DNA of 64,000 nucleotides from positions 36,278-100,277 of the forward strand of contig JADKCV010000016.1 of NCBI GenBank assembly GCA_016718655.1. The letters run 5' to 3'. Below are positions 25,524-32,929 of the stretch, piece after piece. Each line of letters starts with the position of its first letter. Within the stretch, counting starts at the first letter, position 1. A program made the translations under genes and the position numbers. The notes under the pieces were generated by a model. The model saw only the letters and a list, made by a program, of their open reading frames with translations, was not told the origin of the DNA and made no database searches. The stretch comes from Flavobacteriales bacterium. GTDB taxonomy: Bacteria > Bacteroidota > Bacteroidia > Flavobacteriales_F > PHOS-HE28.

Positions 25524-26270
25524 TCAACTCAGATGCAACCGACCTGTTCGCGAAAGCAGGAAGACCACTGCCAGGGCCACGATACTGATCATCAGGTACG
25601 CGAAGCCATACGCGGTCAGGGTGCGGAAAGTGACCTTCCCTGTGCCCATACGCGGGAAGAGCTGCGTGAACGCCCAGACGAAAAGCCCCACGGAAAGCAC
25701 CGTAACCACGGCCGACTCGATCATGATGAACACCTTGTTATCGAAGATGAAGATCAAGGGCATCAGCATCAGATTGAGCATGATGCGTTGGGAGGCGAGA
25801 AAGGAATTGATCACCACATGCTCCACCAGATTGAAGTCCTGATTGCGGAAGAAGAGCCAGGTTGAGAAGGAGATGAACGGCAGGGACGCGAGTTCGATCC
25901 ACACATAGTGACCGTTGATCCAATCCATGACCAATTTGACACCCTCCTGGTCACCATTGACCCTGATGCCACTCATGGGCGCTTCGAGCAGATACCCCAA
26001 CAGGCCCATCAGACCGGCGCAGAACGCCAACAAGGGAATGGGGCGGAAGTGACTGATGCGCTTACCCGCGATGTACTCCCGTATGGTGTGACCCGGACGG
26101 GTGAACAGTTGCTTGGCGGTGTACAATGCACCCCGATCCCAAGCGAACACGCCAGCGGGCAGTTCGTGAAAGACGTAGCGCCAAGTGAATCGGGGAAGGT
26201 CCACCGATTGACCGCAGTGCGCGCAATACGCATCACGTACATTCCGCTCGCAGTTGGCGCAGACGCTCAT
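25524..26270 (-). CDS. DUF3667 protein: N-terminal zinc ribbon plus membrane domain
   Basis: A 248-residue protein. The N-terminus has two CxxC-type pairs (CANC and CAHCG, residues about 4-20), a zinc-ribbon pattern, followed by the DUF3667 signature around TWRYVFHELPAGVFAWDRGALYT and TRPGHTIREYIAGKR. The rest contains about five hydrophobic segments. DUF3667 proteins are common in Bacteroidota and have no known function. The start at 26270 is fixed by the zinc ribbon. Confidence 0.87.
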   Translation of the reverse strand: MSVCANCERNVRDAYCAHCGQSVDLPRFTWRYVFHELPAGVFAWDRGALYTAKQLFTRPGHTIREYIAGKRISHFRPIPLLAFCAGLMGLLGYLLEAPMSGIRVNGDQEGVKLVMDWINGHYVWIELASLPFISFSTWLFFRNQDFNLVEHVVINSFLASQRIMLNLMLMPLIFIFDNKVFIMIESAVVTVLSVGLFVWAFTQLFPRMGTGKVTFRTLTAYGFAYLMISIVALAVVFLLSRTGRLHLS

Positions 26271-26308
26271 AGAGCGAAGTAAACGGAAAAGGGAATGAGG
26301 ATGACGGT

Positions 26309-27235
26309 TCAGCTTCGCACGGGCACCCGCACCGCCGAGAAGGCCCGCATCTTCACGCTGTAGCTGTGGCCCTTGCTGATGATGTGCACCTTCATGCCTT
26401 CGATGCTGAACGGCTCGCCCTCTTCCACATCGGCATAATCGCTGTAGGTGGTATCGTGGCCATCGAAGATCATCACCTGGCCGCTGCCGATGGTCTCCAG
26501 CATATCGGCACCGGTGATCACCACGCCGGTGTCCTCGCCAAGACCGATACCGATGGCCGCAGGATTGGCCGCCACGGCTTGGGTCAGCCGGCTGAAGCGC
26601 CCGCGTTCGACGAAATGGCTGTCGATGATCACATCATGGATGAGGGCAGCCCCGGTGGTCAGCTTCACGCCCCCTTTGATCAATCCGGAAGCGCTATGGC
26701 CTTGGTAGATCATGGTGCTGCTCATGCACATGGCGCCCGCACTGGTGCCAGCGATCACGAAGCCGGCCTCTTCCTGGTAGCGGCGTTTCATCAGCTGCAG
26801 GAAGGCCGTTCCGCCGAAGATGGTGGTCAGGCGCAACTGGTTGCCCCCGCTCATCATCACCCCATCACACTTGGCCAGTCGCTTGATCATGTCCGGCCGC
26901 ACATCGCTGCGATCGCGAATGTCCATGATGTCGAGGTTGTTGGCACCTAGTCGTCCGAACGCCTCGATGTAGTTCTGGCCTACTTCCTCAGGGATGCTGC
27001 TGGCACTGGTGATCACCGCGATCCGTTTTTCCGGGCCACCGATCTCGTCCACCACCCGGCGCAGAATGCCTTCTTCGATGAACTTATGGGTGAAGACCTT
27101 GGTATTGTGGCCTCCTTCGGGCTCTTTGCCCTTGTCCTCGTTACCGCCGATGGCGATGAGCTTTCCTTTGGGTGTCATATAGCGTGATTTCCCCCCGCCC
27201 CCGGTGCCCGATCGACGCTCCTCCAGCATCTTCAT
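26309..27235 (-). CDS. cphB: Cyanophycinase
   Basis: CphB is a serine exopeptidase that releases beta-Asp-Arg dipeptides from cyanophycin. The peptidase S51 nucleophile Ser165 sits in IAGTSAGAMCMSS; other hallmarks are KLIAIGGNEDKG near the start, GVMMSGGNQLRLT and DVIIDSHFVERGR. No signal peptide, so it acts on cytoplasmic granules. The ATG at 27235 gives 308 residues; an ATG at 27178 (MTPKGKLIAIGG) gives 289 and fits the conserved fold start equally well. A TACCTTCG box with TTTA 19 bases before it lies upstream. The gene is divergent from cphA across 153 bases, so both may be controlled from one intergenic region. Confidence 0.92.
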   Translation of the reverse strand: MKMLEERRSGTGGGGKSRYMTPKGKLIAIGGNEDKGKEPEGGHNTKVFTHKFIEEGILRRVVDEIGGPEKRIAVITSASSIPEEVGQNYIEAFGRLGANNLDIMDIRDRSDVRPDMIKRLAKCDGVMMSGGNQLRLTTIFGGTAFLQLMKRRYQEEAGFVIAGTSAGAMCMSSTMIYQGHSASGLIKGGVKLTTGAALIHDVIIDSHFVERGRFSRLTQAVAANPAAIGIGLGEDTGVVITGADMLETIGSGQVMIFDGHDTTYSDYADVEEGEPFSIEGMKVHIISKGHSYSVKMRAFSAVRVPVRS

Positions 27236-27287
27236 CGGGCCTCTCGGACCCGCCAGCCTGCTGGAACTGCGCCTGTCGTACGAAGTG

Positions 27288-27318
27288 CGAAGGTAGACGG
27301 ATGCGACTTGACGGTAAA
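27288..27318 (-). promoter_or_regulatory. Candidate cphB promoter (TTTA-N19-TACCTTCG)
   Basis: On the minus strand TTTA (27318-27315) is followed after 19 bases by TACCTTCG (27295-27288), a near match to the Bacteroidota TTTG-N19/20-TAnnTTTG promoter. It lies 52 bases upstream of the cphB ATG at 27235. Confidence 0.4.
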
Positions 27319-27331
27319 GTGAAGGTCAAGA

Positions 27332-27363
27332 TTTGATGAACAGCGAAGGGTCCGCTATCTTCC
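27332..27363 (+). promoter_or_regulatory. Candidate cphA promoter (TTTG-N20-TATCTTCC)
   Basis: TTTG at 27332-27335 is followed after 20 bases by TATCTTCC at 27356-27363, 25 bases before the cphA ATG. This is the only place in the window where I find both boxes at the canonical spacing. The two cph promoters lie back to back within about 75 bases. Confidence 0.5.
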
Positions 27364-27388
27364 GCCACGGCTTACCCCCATACACCAC

Positions 27389-30052
27389 ATGCGCATCCTC
27401 GAACTCAAGGCCATGCGTGGCCCCAACTACTGGTCCGTCAAGCGTCATCACCTCATCGTCATGCGCCTCGATATCGAGGACCTGGAGGAGAAGCCCACGG
27501 ACAAGATCCCCGGGTTCTACGAGCGCATTCAGGCCCTGCTGCCCACCATGGTCAGCCACCGCTGTAGCGAGGACCATGAGGGCGGCTTCTGGGAACGCGT
27601 GAAGCGCGGCACTTGGATGGGTCACGTGATCGAACATATCGCGTTGGAGATCCAGACGCTGGCCGGTATGGAGACGGGCTTCGGTCGCACACGGAGTACC
27701 CGCGACCACGGTATCTACAATGTGGTGTTCAGTTACATCGAGGAGCCGGTCGGGATGTACGCTGCCAAGGCCGCGGTCCGGATCGCCGAAGCACTGATCA
27801 GCGGGGAGAAGTACGACCTGGCCGATGACCTGCAGAAGATGCGCGAGCTGCGTGAGGAGAGCCGCCTTGGCCCCAGCACCGGTAGCATCGTGGCGGAAGC
27901 CGTTAGCCGTGGCATCCCGTACCTGCGATTGAACGGTCAAAGCCTGGTGCAGCTCGGTCACGGCATCCACCAGAAGCGGATCCGCGCGACGATCACCAGC
28001 AAGACCAGCAACATCGGGGTGGAGATCGCCTGCGACAAGGAGGAGACCAAACAACTGCTGGAGAGCTACGAGATCCCCGTGCCCAAAGGGCGTGTGGTGC
28101 GCACCGAGGAAGGATTGGAAGCAGCCATCGATTCCGTGGGATTCCCGTGCGTGATCAAGCCCATCGGCGGCAACCACGGTCGCGGTGCCACCATCGGCAT
28201 CAAGACCTTGGAAGAAGCGAAAGTGGCGCTGGCCAAGGCGAAGGAGATCAGCCGCAGCGTCATCGTGGAGCGCTACATCACCGGTCTCGATCACCGGCTG
28301 CTGGTGATCAACCACCGCTTCATCTGCGCCGCGAAACGCACACCGGCTTGTGTGGTGGGCGATGGCACCAGCACCATCGAACAACTCGTGGATGAGGTGA
28401 ACAAGGATCCGCGTCGCGGCTACGGCCACGAGAACGTGCTCACGCGCATCGACATCGACGACCATACCTTGAAGTTGCTCGCACTGAAGGAACTCACACC
28501 CGTGAGCATCCCTGCCAAGGACGAGGTGGTCTACCTGAAAGCCACCGCGAACCTCAGCACGGGCGGCACCGCCGATGACGTCACCGAGGTGGTACACCCG
28601 TTCAACGTCTTCCTCGCCGAGCGCATCAGCCGCATCATCGACCTGGACATCTGCGGCATCGACATCATGACCGACGACATCAGCATCCCGCTCAACGAAA
28701 GCGGTGGTGCTGTGCTGGAAGTGAACGCTGCTCCCGGCTTCCGCATGCACCTGGATCCCACCGGCGGCATCGGCAAGAACGTCGCCGAACCCGTGGTGGA
28801 CATGCTGTTCCCGCCGGGCACGCCGAGCCGTATCCCCATCATCGCGATCACGGGAACGAACGGAAAGACCACCACCACCCGCCTCACCGCGCACCTCATG
28901 CGCAGCGTGGGCTACAAGGTGGGCATGACGTGCAGTGACGGCGTCTACATCCAGAACCGCCTGCTGATGAAAGGCGATTGCACCGGTCCGGCCAGCGCGC
29001 AGTTCGTGTTGAAGGAGCCCGTGGTGGACATGGCCGTGCTGGAAACGGCGCGCGGTGGCTTGGTGCGCAGCGGTCTCGGCTTCGAGCATTGCGACGTGGC
29101 CATCGTCACCAACGTGGCGGCCGATCACTTGGGCTTGAAGGACATCCACACGTTGGAGGAACTGGCCCATGTGAAGAGCACCGTGCCGCGCAGCGTGCGC
29201 CGCGATGGCTACGCGATCCTCAACGCCGACGATGAACTGGTGATGGCCATGCGCAAGCAGACCAACTGCAAGATCGCGCTCTTCAGCCTGGACGAGAACA
29301 ACCGCCTGATCCGCCAGCACTGCAAGCTCGGTGGCCTCGCCGCCATCTACGAGAACGGCTTCATCACCATCAGCAAGGGCGAGTGGAAACTGCGGATCGA
29401 GAAGGCGGTGAACGTGCCCATCACCTACGGTGGCAAGGCCGTCTTCAACATCCAGAACGTGCTGCCCGCCGTGCTCGCCGCCTTCGTGCAAGGGGTGAAG
29501 GTGGAAGACCTGCGCCAAGCGCTTCTGACCTTCGTGCCCGGTGCCGCCCAAACGCCCGGGCGCCTCAACCTCTTCCAGTTCAAGAATTTCCAAGTGGTGG
29601 TGGACTACGCCCACAACCCGCACGGCTTCGAAGCGCTCGGCAAGTTCCTCAGCAAGATCCCCGACAGCCCGAAAGTGGGCGTGATCGCCGGCGTCGGCGA
29701 CCGCCGCGACGAGGACACCGTGAACCTCGGCCGCCTCAGCGCGCAGATGTTCGACGAGATCATCATCCGCCAGGACCGCAACCTGCGCGGCAAGACCGAC
29801 GACGAGATCATCGCGCTCATGGTGAAAGGCATCAAGGAGGTGGATCCCAACAAGAAGTTCACCATCATCAAGAAGGAGGACGAAGCCATCCGCCACGCCA
29901 TCAGCACGGCCAAGCCCGGCAGCTTCCTCACGCTCTGCAGCGATGTGGTGCCCGATGCGCTCGCCCTGGTGCTGAAGCTGAAGGAGGAGGATGAGAAGGT
30001 GGCCTTCAACACGGATGATATCCCGAACAGGAACAAGGAGTTGGTGGGGTAG
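27389..30052 (+). CDS. cphA: Cyanophycin synthetase
   Basis: CphA polymerises aspartate and arginine into cyanophycin, alternately adding Asp to the backbone and Arg to its side chain, with ATP. The 887-residue protein has the full three-part build: an N-terminal domain (about 1-160, opening MRILELKAMRGPNYWSV), an ATP-grasp domain (about 200-470, with FPCVIKPIGGNHGRGATIG and VLEVNAAPGFRMH) that adds Asp, and a Mur-ligase-like domain with the P-loop IAITGTNGKTTTTRL at about 486-500 that adds Arg. This is CphA1 architecture; nothing is missing, so it is predicted active. It is divergent from cphB. The downstream lipoprotein gene starts 20 bases after the stop but has very different base composition. 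Confidence 0.96.
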   Translation: MRILELKAMRGPNYWSVKRHHLIVMRLDIEDLEEKPTDKIPGFYERIQALLPTMVSHRCSEDHEGGFWERVKRGTWMGHVIEHIALEIQTLAGMETGFGRTRSTRDHGIYNVVFSYIEEPVGMYAAKAAVRIAEALISGEKYDLADDLQKMRELREESRLGPSTGSIVAEAVSRGIPYLRLNGQSLVQLGHGIHQKRIRATITSKTSNIGVEIACDKEETKQLLESYEIPVPKGRVVRTEEGLEAAIDSVGFPCVIKPIGGNHGRGATIGIKTLEEAKVALAKAKEISRSVIVERYITGLDHRLLVINHRFICAAKRTPACVVGDGTSTIEQLVDEVNKDPRRGYGHENVLTRIDIDDHTLKLLALKELTPVSIPAKDEVVYLKATANLSTGGTADDVTEVVHPFNVFLAERISRIIDLDICGIDIMTDDISIPLNESGGAVLEVNAAPGFRMHLDPTGGIGKNVAEPVVDMLFPPGTPSRIPIIAITGTNGKTTTTRLTAHLMRSVGYKVGMTCSDGVYIQNRLLMKGDCTGPASAQFVLKEPVVDMAVLETARGGLVRSGLGFEHCDVAIVTNVAADHLGLKDIHTLEELAHVKSTVPRSVRRDGYAILNADDELVMAMRKQTNCKIALFSLDENNRLIRQHCKLGGLAAIYENGFITISKGEWKLRIEKAVNVPITYGGKAVFNIQNVLPAVLAAFVQGVKVEDLRQALLTFVPGAAQTPGRLNLFQFKNFQVVVDYAHNPHGFEALGKFLSKIPDSPKVGVIAGVGDRRDEDTVNLGRLSAQMFDEIIIRQDRNLRGKTDDEIIALMVKGIKEVDPNKKFTIIKKEDEAIRHAISTAKPGSFLTLCSDVVPDALALVLKLKEEDEKVAFNTDDIPNRNKELVG

Positions 30053-30072
30053 ATATAGCATCGACGCATCGA

Positions 30073-30588
30073 ATGGCTACACATCGCCTTCTATTCCCAC
30101 TTGCCATAGCGCTTATGTGCAGCGGTATGCTTTGCCTCACGGGTTGCCACGACCCTGCGAATGTTCTTTCGGGGAACTCGTACAATACTGGCGATTGGCT
30201 ATTGGTGAAGTGGGATGGCATGCACAACAAAAACTGGATCATTGATGACGAACAGATCATGACGAACAATTCGCATGGCATCAAAGTGAACTGGGAGGAA
30301 GGGCATGCCTGGACAACGTGCGATGGTGGTTATAAACTGTTCAGGGATGGCGAGCTTGTAAATAGCCAGGACTTTTTGGACGACGGCTACATCAATGAAT
30401 CTGAAAGCATTCGCAAGGCATACATCCCCGCCGAAGACTTCACGATAGAGAGTCTTACCGAAGTCGGATTCCAAAACGTGTGGGATAGCCTCAAGCGTGC
30501 TCCAGGGAATTATCCCACTCGGTATCTCCGACAGCCGGCAAACAAGGATATCGTTTGGTGCTATCGCTATGCACCATCTGAACCTTAG
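30073..30588 (+). CDS. Small lipoprotein of unknown function, low GC
   Basis: A 171-residue protein with a lipoprotein signal: hydrophobic residues about 5-22, then CLTGC with the lipidated cysteine near 25. The mature part has several Trp/Tyr/Asn and resembles no family I recognise. Base composition differs from its neighbours: over 30181-30300 I count 53 G/C in 120 bases (44%), against 39 of 60 (65%) in cphA at 29641-29700. That suggests recent acquisition. It follows cphA by 20 bases, and is followed by a non-coding stretch with palindromes. Confidence 0.7.
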   Translation: MATHRLLFPLAIALMCSGMLCLTGCHDPANVLSGNSYNTGDWLLVKWDGMHNKNWIIDDEQIMTNNSHGIKVNWEEGHAWTTCDGGYKLFRDGELVNSQDFLDDGYINESESIRKAYIPAEDFTIESLTEVGFQNVWDSLKRAPGNYPTRYLRQPANKDIVWCYRYAPSEP

Positions 30589-30646
30589 ACCTTCCACTGG
30601 CTTCCGCGAGTGTTTTTCTACACTGCCGTAGTCTGTGGCTACGCGC

Positions 30647-30660
30647 AACAAGTACTTGTT
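30647..30660. repeat. 14-bp perfect palindrome
   Basis: AACAAGTACTTGTT reads the same on both strands; it lies in the non-coding gap between the convergent lipoprotein and SLC13-type genes. Its 12-base core recurs at 50809-50820. Purpose unknown. Confidence 0.5.
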
Positions 30661-30710
30661 CATAGCAGCCTTCGGCTACAACCCGTTCTTGAGGGATTTG
30701 TAAGTATCGA

Positions 30711-30761
30711 ATGGACGCGAATGGACCACGATGGACACCATCGTGGTCCATTCGCGTCCAT
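30711..30761. repeat. Perfect 24-bp inverted repeat with 3-base loop
   Basis: The arms 30711-30734 and 30738-30761 are perfectly complementary around the loop ACA. Each arm is itself built of ~10-base near-repeats of GAATGGAC followed by variable bases, and further TCCATTCG units follow to 30774. It stands between convergent genes, so it could act as a bidirectional terminator, though without a T tract, or be a mobile or REP-like palindrome. Confidence 0.8.
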
Positions 30762-30806
30762 CATCGTCCATTCGAACACCGGTACCGGCCCGCGAACTGT
30801 TCGTTC

Positions 30807-32603
30807 TCAGAACGGAAAATACATCGGTATCACCACCATCGCCACGGCCCAGATGATGAGGTTGAGCGGTGTGCCCACCTTGAGGTAATCGTTGAAGCGG
30901 TAGTTCCCGGGAACGTAGATCATGCTGTTGGTCTGGTAGCTCATGGGCGTCATGAAAGCCAGGGAAGCAGCGAACATCACACCCACCAGGAAGGGCCGTT
31001 CGCTCACACCCATGGCCGTGGAGAGCTGCAGGGCGATGGGTGTCATCAGTGCAGCGGTGGCGTTGTTGCTCATCACGTTGGTGGCGAGGAACGTGATGCC
31101 GAATACGATGGATAGCGCCAAAAGGGGAGAACCATCACCCAGTAGGTTGAACAGTCCGTTCGCGATCATCTGGTCACCGCCGGTCTTCTGTAGTGCGGCA
31201 CCCATGGAAAGCACCCCGGCCAGCAGGAAGATCACCTTCCACTCCACGGCGGCGTAGGCCTCCTCGGGGGTGATCACGCGGGTGAGCAGCAGGGCCAGCA
31301 CACCTACGATGGCCGAGAGCACGATGGGCGCCAGTCCTGCCGATGCCGCACCGATCACACCCACGAGTACCAGCGCCGCGGTCAATGCCTTGCGCAGATC
31401 GATCCCTTTGATCTCGTATTCATCGATCACCGTCACCGCATCCTCCTGCATGAGGTTGTAGATGGCTTGTTGGCGCGAGGCGAGCAGGAGGATGTCGCCT
31501 TCGGCCAGTGGCACATCGCTCGGGTCCTCTTCGTGGTTCTCATGACTGCGACGGATGCCGATGACCCCATGATGGAGGTCGCGCAGGAACTGCCAGGAAC
31601 CGATCTGTTTACCTGCGAGGCGGGAGCCTTTGGGCACGACCACTTCGTAGAGCCTCAGTTCCCCCGGTGCCGCCGGCGATCCCTCCTCCGTGAGCAGGCG
31701 GACACCTTTGGTGCGGCGCAGTTCCCGCAAGCGCTCTCGTTCGATCACCACCAGAAGCTCATCCCCTTCCCGGATCAGGTGACCTTCCTCCGGAACGATG
31801 CGTTCGGTAGTACGGCCGTTCCTCAGCCACCTGACCTCCGCATCGTACTCCTTGCGCAACTGGGAGGCCAGCAGTGGTTTCCCGATATCCGTGGCTCCCT
31901 TCTCATACCGCATCATGGCTACGAACGTGGTGATCTTCGCCTTTTTCTCCGTTTCGCGTTTCGGAAGGATCCATAACCCGAGGGTGAGCATGTAGGCCAC
32001 GCCGGCCAAGGTCAGCCAGATCGCGGCCGGTGCGAACTCGAACATGCCCAGGGGCTCAAAGCCTTGTTCCTCGGCGATGCCGCTGACCAAAATGTTGGTG
32101 CTGGTGCCGATCAAGGTGCACACCCCACCCAGCAAGGCCGCGAAGGACAGGGGCATCAGGAGTTTACCGGGTGCCACCCCGGTGCGTTCGGCAAGGCGCA
32201 GGGCAGCCGGCATCAGCAGGGCCACCACGGCGGTATCGTTGATGAATGCCGATAGCGTGGCCGCGAAGAGCATGAGGGCCACCAAGGCTGCCAGGAAATG
32301 CCATCGGCCCAGACGGATGAGCACGCGGATCAAGGGGTCCAGTACTCCTGTGCGAAAGAGGCCGAAGCTGAGCACGAACATGCAGGCCACGGTGATGGTG
32401 GCCGAATTGGTGAAGCCCTTGAAGCCCTCTTCCGGTGCCAAGACGCCTGTGACGATGAATAGCGTCATGATCAGGATCGCGGTGACATCGATCGTGAAAT
32501 ACTCCTTCACGAACAGGAAGATGCCGATGGCGATGATGGCCAGCGTGAGGTAGAACGGAAGGTCGGCGGGAAGCCAAGCGGTCAGGTCGGTCCAAGGGGG
32601 CAT
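30807..32603 (-). CDS. SLC13/DASS-type anion transporter with two central RCK_C domains
   Basis: A 598-residue transporter with about twelve membrane segments in two halves, and between them a soluble region (about 185-370) with two TrkA-C (RCK_C) domains, seen by the repeated EGDxLL pattern (REGDELLVVIERE and AEGDILLLASRQQ). The membrane halves contain the paired SNT-like signatures GTSTNILVSG and ATNVMSNNATAALM. Members of this build move sulfate or dicarboxylates. The substrate is not decided by sequence. The ATG at 32603 precedes the first segment; the extension to 32666 is unlikely. Confidence 0.9.
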   Translation of the reverse strand: MPPWTDLTAWLPADLPFYLTLAIIAIGIFLFVKEYFTIDVTAILIMTLFIVTGVLAPEEGFKGFTNSATITVACMFVLSFGLFRTGVLDPLIRVLIRLGRWHFLAALVALMLFAATLSAFINDTAVVALLMPAALRLAERTGVAPGKLLMPLSFAALLGGVCTLIGTSTNILVSGIAEEQGFEPLGMFEFAPAAIWLTLAGVAYMLTLGLWILPKRETEKKAKITTFVAMMRYEKGATDIGKPLLASQLRKEYDAEVRWLRNGRTTERIVPEEGHLIREGDELLVVIERERLRELRRTKGVRLLTEEGSPAAPGELRLYEVVVPKGSRLAGKQIGSWQFLRDLHHGVIGIRRSHENHEEDPSDVPLAEGDILLLASRQQAIYNLMQEDAVTVIDEYEIKGIDLRKALTAALVLVGVIGAASAGLAPIVLSAIVGVLALLLTRVITPEEAYAAVEWKVIFLLAGVLSMGAALQKTGGDQMIANGLFNLLGDGSPLLALSIVFGITFLATNVMSNNATAALMTPIALQLSTAMGVSERPFLVGVMFAASLAFMTPMSYQTNSMIYVPGNYRFNDYLKVGTPLNLIIWAVAMVVIPMYFPF

Positions 32604-32929
32604 GGCGGTGAAGATCGTATCAAGTGATGGTGTTCCCGACAGGGATGCTGTGAAGCACCCTCGCACAGGCTCAGGGTCGCGTAACTGTCACTGATGCCGT
32701 GACCCGCAAGCAGGTACCCTTGTCGCTAGGCGCTGGCGGTCGACCCCTTGGAGGATCGAACACAGCCAGGTCTGAGCGATCCGCGTGCGGGAAGGTCTCA
32801 AGCCATGGATGGCGTCAGATACAAGTTCAGGATCGACCCATTGATCATGCTGGCATTGCGAATGCACTGATATGCCGATCAGAGAGCGTCCAACTTCGTT
32901 CAGGGATCCGCTATGATCAGCGCGTCGAA
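32604..32929. other. Non-coding gap of 326 bases
   Basis: No convincing gene on either strand. The long minus-strand frame from 33251 to 32688 is a shadow of the FG-GAP gene that runs on into this gap without protein-like composition. No tRNA, strong hairpin or repeat was seen. It holds the 5' side of the SLC13-type gene and the 3' side of the FG-GAP gene. Confidence 0.6.

Noticed and set aside
27326..30061. Long minus-strand open frame (911 codons) opposite cphA
   Set aside because: It mirrors the strong codon bias of cphA, is rich in His/Val/Asp with no known motif, and cphA is certain.
32604..32929. tRNA or small RNA in the largest gap
   Set aside because: No T-loop or acceptor-like pattern, strong hairpin or promoter box was found by eye.
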